Shown: positions 7,699-17,303, counted from the stretch's first letter. The stretch: DNA of 64,000 nucleotides from Verrucomicrobiaceae bacterium (GCA_947458455.1 CANGYJ010000001.1:1-64000), one strand, 5' to 3'. Numbers and translations are program-made. The notes: a model not told the origin generated them from the letters alone.

Positions 7699-9741
7699 TC
7701 ACGCGCCTTCCGGCATCGCCACATAGGCTTCCTCGTTGAGCACGATCTTCTTCGAGCCGTTGAGGAGCTTCATCCACTCACGCAGGCAGCCGAGGAAGAT
7801 GATGGCGACGGCGAGGAGGAAGAAAGCGGTCACAAAGGTGTCCACGGTGAAATTGAACTGCTGGGCGGCCCAGACCTTCATTTCCTGCGGGGTGCCTCCG
7901 GCGGCCATTTTGTCGCCGTAGAATTTGGCACCGGAGAGGAAGCCCATGCGCGGGTCTTTGTCGAAGAGCTTGATGTAACCGGCGGTGAAGGTGGCGCTCA
8001 TGAGGAAGAGCAGCGGGATGACGGTGACGAGCAGGTAACGAGCCTTGCCCATCTTGATGAGGATCGTGGTGCCGAGACAGAAGGCGATCACGGCGAGCAA
8101 TTGGTTCGCTATGCCAAAGAGCGGCCACAGGGTGTTGATGCCGCCGAGGGGATCGACGACGCCTTGATAGAGGAAGTAACCCCACGCGGCGACGAGCACG
8201 GCGCTGGCGAAGACGTTCGCGGGTAGGCTGCGTGTGTTGCCCAGCGGCTTCCAGATGCCGCCGAGGAAGTCCTGGAGAATGAAGCGGCCGACTCGCGTGC
8301 CAGCGTCGATGGTCGTGAGGATGAAGAGCGCCTCAAACATGATGGCGAAGTGATACCAGAACGACATCCAGGCCGGGCCAAACGCACGTGCAAACATCTG
8401 CGCCATGCCGACGGCAAAGGTTGGTGCACCGCCCACGCGGCCAAACATGGTTTTCTCGCCGATGTCGGCAGCCAGTTTGTCCATGCCCGCGACGGTGACG
8501 GGGAAGCCCGCATTGGAAATGACCTCCACGACCTGGGCAGGGGCCATGGTCTTGTTGATGCCGGCATTGATGGCGAAGTATTCACCAGGAAGCAGGGCGG
8601 AGGCAGCCACGAGCGCCATCAGAGCCACGAGCATCTCGGTGACCATTGCGCCGTAGGCGACGCTGCGGATGTCGGCCTCGTTATCGAGCAGCTTCGGCGT
8701 GGTGCCGGAGGAAATCAGCGCGTGGAAGCCCGAAATGGCACCGCAGGCGATGGTGATGAACACAAACGGGAAAACGGAGCCGAGGAAGACGAGGCCGGTG
8801 CCATCGACGAACTTGGTGAGCTTCGGCATTTGCAGCTCAGGAGCCACCCAAATGACCACCACGGCCAAAACCGCCACGGTGCCGATCTTCATGAAGGTGC
8901 TGAGGTAGTCACGCGGCGCGAGAAGCATCCACACCGGCAGCACAGAGGCCGCGAAGCCGTAGATCATGATCGACCACGCGATGGTCTCGCCCTTGTAGTC
9001 GAAGAAGTGCTCGATGCCCCATTCCTTGAGATTGCTGCCGGCCCATACGCTGACGATGAGGCCCACGATACCGAAGATGGTGATGTTTCGCACGCTCACG
9101 CCGAAGAGCGTGTGACCGAAGCCCATGATGAAGGCCAGCGGGATCGTCATCGCGATGGTGAAGAGGCCCCAGGGGCTTTCGGCGAGCGCTTTGACCACCA
9201 CGAGGCCAAGCACGGCGAGGAGAATCGTCATGATCGCCAGCACAGAAATCATCGCCACGAAGCCGACGAGGGGATTCACCTCTTCCTTGAGCATCTGGCC
9301 CACCGATTTGCCGCCGCGTCGGATGGAGGCAAACATCACGATGGCGTCATGCACACCGCCGCCGAGCGTGGCGCCGATCAAAATCCAAAGCATGCCCGGC
9401 AGATAGCCAAATTGTGCCGCGAGCACCGGCCCGACGAGTGGTCCAGGCCCCGCGATGGCGGCGAAGTGATGACCAAAGACGACCCATTTGTTCGTCGGCA
9501 CGAAGTCCTTGCCGTCCTTGTGCGTCACCGAGGGTGGGGCGCGGTGTTTGTCGAGCACCAGCACCTTCGTCATGAGCCACTTGCTGTAAAAGCGGTATGC
9601 CACGGCAAACGAACACATCCCGGCCACCACGATCCAGAGGGCGTTGATGGTTTCTCCTTTGTGAAGAGCCGAAAAAGCGACCGATCCGGCTCCGAGGGCT
9701 GAGATGGCGATCCAGGTGAGAATTTGCAGAGGTTTGGACAT
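7699..9741 (-). CDS. cstA: Carbon starvation protein A (CstA), pyruvate/peptide transporter family
   Basis: The protein has 680 residues and about 16-18 membrane helices. The N-terminal CstA domain is clear: APPSVTHKDGKDFVPTNK, FGHHFAAIAGPGPLVGP and GGGVHDAIVMFASIRRGGKS are family signatures. The C-terminal half holds the 5TM domain. E. coli CstA and BtsT take up peptides or pyruvate; the substrate here is not determined. I chose the ATG at 9741 (MSKPLQILTW) because it directly precedes the first helix. An in-frame ATG 28 codons earlier would add a polar leader that runs towards the pseudopilin terminator. Confidence 0.9.
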   Translation of the reverse strand: MSKPLQILTWIAISALGAGSVAFSALHKGETINALWIVVAGMCSFAVAYRFYSKWLMTKVLVLDKHRAPPSVTHKDGKDFVPTNKWVVFGHHFAAIAGPGPLVGPVLAAQFGYLPGMLWILIGATLGGGVHDAIVMFASIRRGGKSVGQMLKEEVNPLVGFVAMISVLAIMTILLAVLGLVVVKALAESPWGLFTIAMTIPLAFIMGFGHTLFGVSVRNITIFGIVGLIVSVWAGSNLKEWGIEHFFDYKGETIAWSIMIYGFAASVLPVWMLLAPRDYLSTFMKIGTVAVLAVVVIWVAPELQMPKLTKFVDGTGLVFLGSVFPFVFITIACGAISGFHALISSGTTPKLLDNEADIRSVAYGAMVTEMLVALMALVAASALLPGEYFAINAGINKTMAPAQVVEVISNAGFPVTVAGMDKLAADIGEKTMFGRVGGAPTFAVGMAQMFARAFGPAWMSFWYHFAIMFEALFILTTIDAGTRVGRFILQDFLGGIWKPLGNTRSLPANVFASAVLVAAWGYFLYQGVVDPLGGINTLWPLFGIANQLLAVIAFCLGTTILIKMGKARYLLVTVIPLLFLMSATFTAGYIKLFDKDPRMGFLSGAKFYGDKMAAGGTPQEMKVWAAQQFNFTVDTFVTAFFLLAVAIIFLGCLREWMKLLNGSKKIVLNEEAYVAMPEGA

Positions 9742-9823
9742 AACGGGCGCGATGCTAGCGGGAGGGTGCGGCGGCATCAACCGCGAATCCTTCAGGGATT
9801 CCTCTGGCTTGAGGGGTGAAAGC

Positions 9824-9854
9824 AAAAACGCCCGGATCTCATGATCCGGGCGTT
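9824..9854 (-). terminator. Rho-independent terminator of the pseudopilin gene
   Basis: A perfect 12-bp stem (9827-9838 with 9843-9854, arm AACGCCCGGATC) has a four-base loop. On the minus strand it is followed by a T-run (complement of 9824-9828). It lies 79 bases downstream of the pseudopilin stop codon and separates that gene from cstA. Confidence 0.85.
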
Positions 9855-9932
9855 ATTGGAAGAGAAGAATTCGCCAATCCCCGCCCTGGAGCCAACAGCC
9901 AGAAGAACTACAGAGCGGGGCGGCGAAAGGAT

Positions 9933-10379
9933 TTAGAGGCTACCACCTCCACGGGTGACGGGCTTCCGCTCAAAGGAGTAGCTCAGTTCACCGTTTTCGA
10001 TGGTGATGTAGTTGGCGGCACCGGCGATGTCTTCATTGCTGAGGCCGGGAACGGAATAATGGCGGCCTTTGAGAGCGCCATGCTTCACGGAGTCGCCTTG
10101 GCTGATGTCATGGAGGATTTCGAGGAGGTTTTCACGAGCCTCGCCTTTCTCATCCAGGGCAAAGTTCAAGCCTGCGGCCGAGGCCATGGTGTTGATCGAG
10201 ACGAGTTCCTGAGCGTTGCGGCGGTCACGAGCCGCATAAAAGGCATCATTGTTACCCCACATAGGAACCAAGATGGCGATGATGATTCCGATGATAGCTA
10301 CAAAAATCATCACTTCAAAGAAGCTGAAGCCCTGCTTGGAGCGGTGGAGGTAAGGGGTGTCGGGAGGGAAGTTTTTCAT
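9933..10379 (-). CDS. Type IV pilin-like (pseudopilin) protein, orphan
   Basis: The protein has 148 residues. After a 17-residue basic leader comes the prepilin peptidase site G|FSFFE followed by a hydrophobic helix (VMIFVAIIGIIIAILVPM), with the invariant Glu at +5. The rest is a short globular domain ending in a Gly-rich tail. It has no neighbouring prepilin peptidase, ATPase or secretin, so it must use machinery encoded elsewhere. A second orphan of the same kind is at 31434-31832. Whether it is a pilin, a type II secretion pseudopilin or an adhesin cannot be told. Confidence 0.8.
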   Translation of the reverse strand: MKNFPPDTPYLHRSKQGFSFFEVMIFVAIIGIIIAILVPMWGNNDAFYAARDRRNAQELVSINTMASAAGLNFALDEKGEARENLLEILHDISQGDSVKHGALKGRHYSVPGLSNEDIAGAANYITIENGELSYSFERKPVTRGGGSL

Positions 10380-10412
10380 GGCTGTTTCGAATTATGATTC
10401 AAAAATATGGGA

Positions 10413-10418
10413 ATTATA
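10413..10418 (-). promoter_or_regulatory. Candidate -10 box of the pseudopilin promoter
   Basis: TATAAT on the minus strand lies 34 bases before the start codon, inside an AT-rich block that contrasts with the GC-rich surroundings. A good -35 hexamer is not evident at 17 bases. The rest of the 292-base gap to glgB holds small inverted repeats (GAGCTC twice at 10489-10504; TTCTGAC/GTCAGAA around 10505-10528) that could be operators. No gene is seen in it. Confidence 0.4.
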
Positions 10419-10671
10419 TCGCACTTGCAAGGTATTTGTTATCATAATTTCATATTTTCTCACTAATGATGTTAAAAATCGTGAATTTGAGCTCAATGGA
10501 GCTCTTTCTGACATTTGTCGTTCGTCAGAATCTCGTCGCGAGACGTGCTCCCGCAGACTGCCAACGCTGAAAATCACATCGCAGAGAGAAGGCGGCCTCG
10601 ATTGGCGGCTAGAGCTTGATTCACGGATCGCTCATTGATTTCCGACGCCTGGGCTTCATGGGTGAAGTTCA

Positions 10672-12546
10672 ATGACGTCTCCCATTAGCGACCAGGACAT
10701 CTACTTTTTCCGTGAAGGCACTCATCAGCGGCTTTGGGAGGTGCTCGGAGCGCATCTCACTCCGGAAGGCTGCCATTTCTCCGTCTGGGCACCGAATGCA
10801 CGGGATGTGAGCGTCATTGGCGACTGGAATGATTGGGACGGGCGTGTGCATCCGATGCAGATGCGGGGTGAAAGTGGCGTCTGGGAGCTTTTCGTGCCGG
10901 GCGTGAAGGAGAATGCGCACTACAAATTCGAGCTGCACGACCAGCACGGGCATTTACGCGTGAAAAGTGATCCGATGGCTGTTTATGGCCAGCATGGCGC
11001 GGCCACCGCGAGCCTTACCTTTGACCTCAAACGCTACCGTTGGTCCGATGGCGAATGGATGCAGCGCCGCTCTCAAGCGGACTTGTATCATTCACCCATG
11101 AGCATCTACGAGGTGCATCCGGGCTCGTGGAAGCGGAACATGAACGATGGCGGGCGGTGGCTAAGCTACCGCGAACTGGCGGACGATTTGATTCCTTATG
11201 TGAAGGGGCTTGGCTTCACCCACATCGAGCTGATGGGCATCGCCGAGCATCCCTTTGATGGCTCGTGGGGCTATCAGGTGACGGGTTATTATGCGCCGAC
11301 GAGTCGTTTCGGGAACCCGGACGAGTTTCGTGAGTTCGTGGACCGCTGCCATCAAAATGGCATTGGCGTCATCCTCGACTGGGTGCCCGGCCATTTCCCG
11401 AAGGACGATCACGGCTTAGCCAAATTCGATGGCAGTGCCCTCTATGAGCATGCGGACCCCCGCCAAGGCGAGCACATGGACTGGGGCACGCTCATCTTTA
11501 ACTATGGGCGAACCGAGGTGAAGAACTTCCTCGTCGCCAATGCCCTCTATTGGCTGGACCAGTTTCACATCGACGGTCTCCGTGTGGATGCCGTGGCCTC
11601 GATGCTCTACCTCGATTACTCACGCAACGCCGGTGAATGGGTGCCAAACTACCTCGGCGGCCGCGAAAACCTAGACGCCATCGCCTTCATGCGAGAGCTG
11701 AACAGTATGTGCTACGCGAATCATCCCGGCACCACCATCATCGCGGAGGAAAGCACCGCCTGGGGCGGCGTCTCACGGCCGGTGAGCACCGGCGGGCTCG
11801 GTTTCGGCTTCAAATGGAACATGGGCTGGATGAATGACAGCCTGCGCTACATGCAGAAGGAACCCGTGCATCGCAAATACCACCACGGCGAGGCGTCTTT
11901 CTCGATGATCTACGCCTACGACGAGAATTTCATCCTCGTCCTCAGCCACGACGAGGTCGTGCATGGCAAAGGCAGCCTCGTCAATAAGATGCCCGGCGAT
12001 CGCTGGCAGAAGTTTGCCAATTTGCGCATGTTCTTGGCGTGGATGTGGATGCATCCGGGCAAGAAGCTCCTCTTCATGGGGGGCGAGTTCGGCCAATGGA
12101 ATGAGTGGAAGCATGATGCGAGCCTCGACTGGCATCTCTTCCTCGGTGAAGAGCACAGTGGACTGCAGCGCCTCGTGAAAGACCTCAACCATCTCTATAC
12201 CAGCCGCAAAGCTCTCCATGCCTGGGATCATGAGGCGGGCGGTTTCTTCTGGCTCGATGCGAACGATGCGGAGGGCAGCGTCTTTGCCTTCGCTCGCACG
12301 TCACCGGATGGCGACAAGGTCTATGTGCTCGTGAATGCCACCCCCGTGCCTCGAAAGGGGTATCGTGCCGGTGTCGCGGATGCAGGCAGCTACCGTGAGC
12401 TGCTCAATACCGACGCTCCAATCTACGCTGGTAGTGGCGTGAGCGCCGGGGCAGGCTTCCAGGCTCAGGATGTGCCATGGCAAGGCCAGCCCTGGAGCAT
12501 CGTCGTCGATCTGCCGCCGCTGGGCGTGTTGGTGCTTGGCAGGTGA
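10672..12546 (+). CDS. glgB: 1,4-alpha-glucan branching enzyme, GH13
   Basis: GlgB transfers alpha-1,4-glucan segments to alpha-1,6 positions to branch glycogen. The protein has 624 residues: CBM48 (about 25-115), a GH13 barrel (about 140-500) and an alpha-amylase C-domain. The catalytic positions fit: nucleophile Asp306 in GLRVDAVASM, acid Glu359 in TIIAEESTAW, and Asp427 in LSHDEVVHGKGS. It lacks the extra N1 domain of E. coli GlgB, as many shorter bacterial forms do. No other glycogen genes are adjacent. The ATG at 10672 starts just before the domain. Confidence 0.93.
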   Translation: MTSPISDQDIYFFREGTHQRLWEVLGAHLTPEGCHFSVWAPNARDVSVIGDWNDWDGRVHPMQMRGESGVWELFVPGVKENAHYKFELHDQHGHLRVKSDPMAVYGQHGAATASLTFDLKRYRWSDGEWMQRRSQADLYHSPMSIYEVHPGSWKRNMNDGGRWLSYRELADDLIPYVKGLGFTHIELMGIAEHPFDGSWGYQVTGYYAPTSRFGNPDEFREFVDRCHQNGIGVILDWVPGHFPKDDHGLAKFDGSALYEHADPRQGEHMDWGTLIFNYGRTEVKNFLVANALYWLDQFHIDGLRVDAVASMLYLDYSRNAGEWVPNYLGGRENLDAIAFMRELNSMCYANHPGTTIIAEESTAWGGVSRPVSTGGLGFGFKWNMGWMNDSLRYMQKEPVHRKYHHGEASFSMIYAYDENFILVLSHDEVVHGKGSLVNKMPGDRWQKFANLRMFLAWMWMHPGKKLLFMGGEFGQWNEWKHDASLDWHLFLGEEHSGLQRLVKDLNHLYTSRKALHAWDHEAGGFFWLDANDAEGSVFAFARTSPDGDKVYVLVNATPVPRKGYRAGVADAGSYRELLNTDAPIYAGSGVSAGAGFQAQDVPWQGQPWSIVVDLPPLGVLVLGR

Positions 12547-12570
12547 GGTGGCTCATGTCATGATCCGACC

Positions 12571-12846
12571 ATGAAAACGACAGAATCTCCCGCCGAAGGC
12601 CTTCTTTTGAGCCGGTGTGTTCTACCTGACACCGAAAGAATGCCGGTCGAGGTTGCCTCATGGCTGGCGCAGCACGCTCATTTGCCTGAAGAGCATCGAA
12701 TTCGCGTCCGCGAACTCTACGACAAGCAAATGGACCAAGTCATCAGCGAAAGCGAGAAAGAGGAGTTGGATCGTTATTCGGAGGTCATCGCCACCATCGA
12801 CATCCTGAGGGCGCGAGCGAAGTCCATCGTCCGTAAAGCAGCCTAA
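12571..12846 (+). CDS. Small helical protein paired with an HNH nuclease
   Basis: The protein has 91 residues with no recognised domain. It is mostly charged helix in the second half (DKQMDQVISESEKEELDRYS), with a preceding segment that looks beta/loop. It ends four bases before the HNH nuclease gene, so the two are co-transcribed. The pairing suggests a partner or regulator of the nuclease, but this is inference from position only. Confidence 0.6.
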   Translation: MKTTESPAEGLLLSRCVLPDTERMPVEVASWLAQHAHLPEEHRIRVRELYDKQMDQVISESEKEELDRYSEVIATIDILRARAKSIVRKAA

Positions 12847-12850
12847 ACGA

Positions 12851-13258
12851 ATGGCTCGAGTTCCTTCATCGCTAGTGGGTGCTATCCGGCGAAGAGCATC
12901 TGCTCGATGTGAATACTGCGGCCTGCCGGAACTGGAAACGGACGAGCCTTTTGAGATCGAACACATTATTGCCATCAAGCATCATGGCGAAACGGCAGAG
13001 CACAATCTGGCTTTCGCCTGCATGAACTGCAATCGCTGCAAAGGCAGCAATGTGGGCGGCATCATTCAGCAAACCAAAGAGTATGTCCGCCTCTTCCATC
13101 CTCGCGTGGATGACTGGGAGGAGCACTTTCGTCTCTCAGAAGATGGACGAATCACGGGGCGAACCAAAGAAGGCACGGTGACGGTGGATGTGCTGGCAAT
13201 GAACCTTCCCCACCTGATGAACCGTCGGCGTATTCTCATCGAGATGGGGCTTTGGTAA
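12851..13258 (+). CDS. Stand-alone HNH endonuclease
   Basis: The protein has 135 residues. The HNH core is clear: CEYCG (first Cys pair), then FEIEHIIAIKHHG (the catalytic-site His), the NLAFACMNCNRCKG segment with the central Asn and second Cys pair, and a downstream helix. This is the ββα-metal zinc-supported type. Such stand-alone HNH proteins are common in cyanobacterial and planctomycete-type genomes and their substrate is generally unknown. It follows a 91-residue protein by four bases. Confidence 0.8.
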   Translation: MARVPSSLVGAIRRRASARCEYCGLPELETDEPFEIEHIIAIKHHGETAEHNLAFACMNCNRCKGSNVGGIIQQTKEYVRLFHPRVDDWEEHFRLSEDGRITGRTKEGTVTVDVLAMNLPHLMNRRRILIEMGLW

Positions 13259-13301
13259 ATGGCTCGAAGGAAAAGAGGGTTAGCCACGTTCCTTCCGCCC
13301 C

Positions 13302-13853
13302 ATGAAATTACTTACTCTCGCCACCACCCTCCTTGCTGCGTTCGCCCTGAGCGCCGCAGACGCGCCCAAGTCGGTCTATGATGTCCCATTGAAGGATATT
13401 GACGGCAAAGAAACCTCCCTCAAAGCCTTCCAGGGCAAGGTCATGCTCATCGTCAACGTCGCCTCGAAGTGCGGGAAGACGCCGCAGTATGCGCAACTCG
13501 AGCAACTCAATCAGGATTTCAAGAAAGACGGTCTCGCCGTCCTCGGCTTTCCCTGCAATGACTTCGGTAAGCAGGAGCCGGGCTCGAACGAGGAGATCAA
13601 GGAGTTCTGCTCCACGAAATACAAAGTAACCTTCCCGATGTTCGACAAGGTCGTCGTCAAAGGCCCCGAGCAGCATCCGCTCTACCAGGTGCTCAGCGGC
13701 CCCGCCTCACCCTTCCCAGGCGATGTGAAATGGAACTTCGGTAAGTTCCTCGTTGGTAAGGACGGCAAGATTTTGAAGCGCTTCGAGCCGGGTGACAAGC
13801 CGGACGCTCCGCAGGTCGTCGCTGCCATCAAAGAGGCACTCGCCGCGAAATAA
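13302..13853 (+). CDS. Exported glutathione peroxidase-like thiol peroxidase
   Basis: The protein has 183 residues with a signal peptide (about 1-19, MKLLTLATTLLAAFALSAAD). Catalytic Cys57 sits in VNVASKCGKT, and the FPCNDFGKQEPG loop and the WNFGKFLV motif supply the usual Gln, Trp and Asn. It uses Cys, not selenocysteine, and probably relies on thioredoxin rather than glutathione. It reduces peroxides in the periplasm (inference from the signal). A strong terminator follows. Confidence 0.9.
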   Translation: MKLLTLATTLLAAFALSAADAPKSVYDVPLKDIDGKETSLKAFQGKVMLIVNVASKCGKTPQYAQLEQLNQDFKKDGLAVLGFPCNDFGKQEPGSNEEIKEFCSTKYKVTFPMFDKVVVKGPEQHPLYQVLSGPASPFPGDVKWNFGKFLVGKDGKILKRFEPGDKPDAPQVVAAIKEALAAK

Positions 13854-13873
13854 CTCAGACGAATGCATTTGTT

Positions 13874-13909
13874 GCCGCGCCCGCCGAAAGGCTGGCGCGG
13901 CCTTTTTTT
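13874..13909 (+). terminator. Rho-independent terminator after the peroxidase gene
   Basis: Stem GCCGCGCC (13874-13881) pairs with GGCGCGGC (13894-13901), followed by seven T residues at 13903-13909. It overlaps the stop codon of the convergent glycosyltransferase gene. Confidence 0.85.
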
Positions 13910-15035
13910 ATGCGGGCAGGTAACGGCGGTAAAGCGCCTCCAGCTTGTTGAGCATCACCTCGATGCTGTGATGCTCCTCCACCATGCGGCGGCCAACCTG
14001 GCGAAGGCGGCCGGTTTCAGCTTTTTGCTCGAGGGTCTCCAAAATGCGGGCGGCGAGGGCTTCGTGGTCCTCAGCGGGGAAAATGCGCCCCGTTTCGCCC
14101 TCTCGGATGATTTCCGGGATACCGCCGCAATCACTCCCGACGACCGCCGTTTGGCAGGCGAGGGCCTGGAGTCCGATTTGGGGGACGCCTTCGTGCGCTT
14201 TGGAGGGGATGCACAGCACATCCAGAGCACGTAGGACTTCGGGGATGTCCTCGCGATGTCCCAGAAAGGTCACGGCGGGCCCGGCGCCATCTCGGATGGC
14301 GATTTGTTGATAGACGGGCAGATCCCCACCTCCCACGACCACGAATTGAATCGCCTCCCGCTTCTGGCGGAGGAGGTGAATGGCGCGGAAGAAGGTATCG
14401 TGACCCTTCCAGTAGCGCAGGACGCTCACCATGCCTACGACGGGCGTGCCGGGCTGCACAGGCAGGGCCGCGCGAGGACCTGCCAAGGTGAACCGATCTG
14501 TATCGATACCCGTCGGCAGGGTGGTGATGTCCTCCGCCGCGATGGGGAAAATCCGCCGGAAATGGGAGGTGATGCGGTCACTGGTGGTCAGGACGTGATC
14601 GGCAAAAGTCGTGAAGGCATGCTTGCTGATGCTCGGATGGGGGTAATCCACATCAATGTGACGGCTGCGGATCAGCAACGGCGTGCGGGCGAAGCGGGCG
14701 GCGATCCCGAGCAGCCATCCATCCCGTGAGCTGTGGGTATTGACGATGTCGATCCGGTTCCGGCGAAGCCAAAAGGCCAGTTGGAGGGCGTCCAGAGGGA
14801 GTCGTTTCCGGTCGAATAGGCAGGGGACGACGCCCATGCCAAAATCCTGCGCCCGGCGGAGCACCGGGGACTCCGGGTGGGCCACTAGAAAGACCTTGTG
14901 GCCCCGCTGCTGGAATCCGCGTAATTCTGCCATCACCCGGTGCTCCTGGCCGCCCCAACCGCGGGAACTTTCAGAGTGCAAAATACGCCACGGGTGGCGG
15001 GTGGGATGGGAGGGCAGGAGGGCGGGGGCAGGCAT
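13908..15035 (-). CDS. Glycosyltransferase family 4 (GT-B fold)
   Basis: The protein has 375 residues. The N-terminal Rossmann domain opens with the SRGWGGQEHRV loop, and the C-terminal GT1-type domain has GMVSVLRYWKGHD, the VVVGGGDLP strand and the nucleotide-sugar region around SKAHEGVPQIGLQALA. In the EX7E motif the second Glu is replaced by Gln, seen in other GT4 members of lipopolysaccharide or capsule pathways. It probably transfers a sugar in cell-envelope polysaccharide synthesis; donor and acceptor are unknown. There is no surface-polysaccharide cluster nearby. Confidence 0.85.
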   Translation of the reverse strand: MPAPALLPSHPTRHPWRILHSESSRGWGGQEHRVMAELRGFQQRGHKVFLVAHPESPVLRRAQDFGMGVVPCLFDRKRLPLDALQLAFWLRRNRIDIVNTHSSRDGWLLGIAARFARTPLLIRSRHIDVDYPHPSISKHAFTTFADHVLTTSDRITSHFRRIFPIAAEDITTLPTGIDTDRFTLAGPRAALPVQPGTPVVGMVSVLRYWKGHDTFFRAIHLLRQKREAIQFVVVGGGDLPVYQQIAIRDGAGPAVTFLGHREDIPEVLRALDVLCIPSKAHEGVPQIGLQALACQTAVVGSDCGGIPEIIREGETGRIFPAEDHEALAARILETLEQKAETGRLRQVGRRMVEEHHSIEVMLNKLEALYRRYLPA

Positions 15036-15164
15036 CTGTTTCCTTGTCTCAGGGAAGGCGAAATTGCATCGAAAAAATCGCCCTGAGTTGAGGCGGGCCT
15101 CGGTGAGTGAGCGTCAGCCAAATGGCTAATGACACGAATAGAGCGTTACAAATGCTTTGGCCGA

Positions 15165-15845
15165 TTAAAACAGCATCGGCTGCTCGTCGTCGAGAGTGGT
15201 GGACTTTATGCGACGCTTTTTAGGTTTCTCTTCCGCAGCTTCGACCACTTCGAGAGCTTCTACTACGGCCTGTGGTGCCGTCACGGGCTTATAAAGCTCG
15301 ACTAACGGCGTATCCGTCAAGCTTTCGGAGACCGTTGGGAAAGCAGACTCGATGGTTTCTCCTACTGTGGCCACAATTTCTTCATCATTTATCACGGAAG
15401 CTGCGTCATTCAGGTTTTCGTCATTTGGAGCTTCTGAGCTAGGCACTGGCTGCTTCCTTTTCGTCTTTTTTGTAACGCTTGGAATGTTAACCTTGGCTTT
15501 CCTGACCCGGTGTTGTTCCACTCGGCGGGCTGTGAGGCCTCTAACCTTCGAAGCGTTGCCATTGTGTCGATCAAAGTTTGGGAAAGCCAGCTTGTCTCCG
15601 GACTCAAGAAGCCAGCCTGCTTGAATGACGGCTTCGGCAAAACCTTTGCGACCGCAGAGCTTATCGAGGAATTCTTTTGTAACGTTTAAATCGTTTGGTT
15701 TTGCCCCGTTGAGCTCAGCCCATGACCATAGGCGGACGAGCTTTCCGACTACCGCATCCGAGTCGATTCGGAGCTTGGTGGCGATGGCGCAGATTTCCGG
15801 TTTGTCCGGGGTAGAGACTTCAATTTTAATCCAGGGGCGGCGCAT
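15165..15845 (-). CDS. Phage-replication-like hypothetical protein, low GC
   Basis: The protein has 226 residues. The first 110 residues look like a winged-helix/DnaT-like domain found in phage replication genes, with [34 protein letters not shown], the GWLLE turn and [12 protein letters not shown]. The remainder is a charged, basic tail with low complexity ending in [11 protein letters not shown] and DEQPMLF. Base composition is clearly more AT-rich than both neighbours, which suggests transfer. It stands alone between the glycosyltransferase and the sulfatase, flanked by direct copies of GCGTTACA. No integrase is visible. Function is inferred weakly. Confidence 0.6.
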   Translation of the reverse strand: MRRPWIKIEVSTPDKPEICAIATKLRIDSDAVVGKLVRLWSWAELNGAKPNDLNVTKEFLDKLCGRKGFAEAVIQAGWLLESGDKLAFPNFDRHNGNASKVRGLTARRVEQHRVRKAKVNIPSVTKKTKRKQPVPSSEAPNDENLNDAASVINDEEIVATVGETIESAFPTVSESLTDTPLVELYKPVTAPQAVVEALEVVEAAEEKPKKRRIKSTTLDDEQPMLF

Positions 15846-15962
15846 GAGGAGCGCGACAGGAGCACGGCCTTTTCAAAGGTAAAGAAACATTTAGGGCGTT
15901 ACATTGTGAACAACTTTAAATCTCATGAAAGCCAAGCCTTTCCCACTCGTTTGCCTTGGCTC

Positions 15963-17303
15963 ATGCTGCGTTTTCTCAGTCTTCTTTTTCTCGCTGTCAC
16001 GGCCTCTTCGAAGCCTCTTAATGTCGTTGTGCTGTTTGCAGATGACTGGCGGCATGACACGCTTGGTTGTGCTGGAAACCCGGTGGTGAAAACGCCTCAT
16101 CTGGATGCTTTGGCCAAGGAAGGCGTTCGTTTCACCCACAACTGCGTCACCACTTCCATCTGCGGCGTGAGCCGGGCCACGCTCTTCACTGGCCAGTGGA
16201 TGTCCCGGCATGGGAATCGGGATTTCAAACCTTTCAACACCCCATGGAGCCAAACCTACCCCGGCATGCTGCGTGAAGCGGGTTACTTCACCGGACACAT
16301 CGGCAAATGGCACAATGGCAAATTCCCGGCTGAGAACTTTGATTTTGGTCGTGAATACTCCGGCTCGCACTGGATCAAGCAGCCGGACGGCTCTCAGATT
16401 CACGTCACGAAGAAAAACGAGGTCGATGCCTTGGAATTCCTCCGCTCCCGCCCGGCGGATAAGCCGTTTCTCCTCACTTTGGCCTTCTTTGCCACCCACG
16501 CCGAGGATCGGAATCCGAAGCAATACCTTCCGCAACCTGAGAGCATGAGTCTTTACACGGACGTGACCGTTCCTGTGCCGAAATCCTCCACGGAGGACCA
16601 CTTCCGCCGCCTGCCGCCCTTTGTGGCGCATGAGAAAAACGAGAGCCGGGTGCGCTGGCACTGGCGCTTCGATACGCCGGAGCGTTATCAGGAATACATG
16701 AAGAACTACTACCGCCTCGCCACGGAGGTGGACGCTGCCTGCGGGAAGGTGCTGGCCGAACTCAAGGCTCAGGGGCAGCTCGAAAACACCCTCGTCATCT
16801 TCACCACGGACAACGGCTACTTCCACGCTGAGCACGGGCTGGCGGACAAATGGTATCCGCACCAAGAAAGCATCCGCGTCCCGCTGATCGTTCGCGATCC
16901 CCGGATGCTGGCTGCCAAGCAAGGCCGCACGGATGCAAGCCTCACGCTGAATGCCGACCTCGCTCCCACCATCCTCGCCGCCGCCGGATTGAAGGTCCCG
17001 GAGACCATGCAGGGCCGGGATTTTGCCCCGCTCTACCTCGCTGAGGCCGCCCCACCCGCCTGGCGCACCGAGTATTTCTACGAGCACGGCGTGGTGAAAG
17101 CAAAGGACGTCATCCCAGCCTCTGAGGCGCTGGTGCGGAAGGATTGGAAGTACATGCTCTGGCCGGATTACGGCACCGAGCAGCTCTTTGACCTCACGGC
17201 CGACCCGCTGGAAGAGAGTGATTTGGCCGCCAGCCCGGCCCACGCGGCCCGATTGGCCGAAATGCGGGCGCAGTTCGCCTTGCTGAAAGCGGCTGCGAAG
17301 TAA
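15963..17303 (+). CDS. Exported sulfatase with variant active-site motif
   Basis: The protein has 446 residues from the ATG at 15963, which gives a proper signal peptide ([16 protein letters not shown]); an upstream GTG at 15906 would bury it. The alkaline-phosphatase fold is shown by [15 protein letters not shown] (metal-binding Asp pair), [24 protein letters not shown] and [19 protein letters not shown]. The catalytic site reads C-G-V-S-R where the canonical motif is C/S-X-P-S-R. The Cys (residue 67) would be converted to formylglycine by a maturase not found in this window. It probably removes sulfate esters from polysaccharides in the periplasm or outside the cell. Confidence 0.88.
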   Translation: MLRFLSLLFLAVTASSKPLNVVVLFADDWRHDTLGCAGNPVVKTPHLDALAKEGVRFTHNCVTTSICGVSRATLFTGQWMSRHGNRDFKPFNTPWSQTYPGMLREAGYFTGHIGKWHNGKFPAENFDFGREYSGSHWIKQPDGSQIHVTKKNEVDALEFLRSRPADKPFLLTLAFFATHAEDRNPKQYLPQPESMSLYTDVTVPVPKSSTEDHFRRLPPFVAHEKNESRVRWHWRFDTPERYQEYMKNYYRLATEVDAACGKVLAELKAQGQLENTLVIFTTDNGYFHAEHGLADKWYPHQESIRVPLIVRDPRMLAAKQGRTDASLTLNADLAPTILAAAGLKVPETMQGRDFAPLYLAEAAPPAWRTEYFYEHGVVKAKDVIPASEALVRKDWKYMLWPDYGTEQLFDLTADPLEESDLAASPAHAARLAEMRAQFALLKAAAK

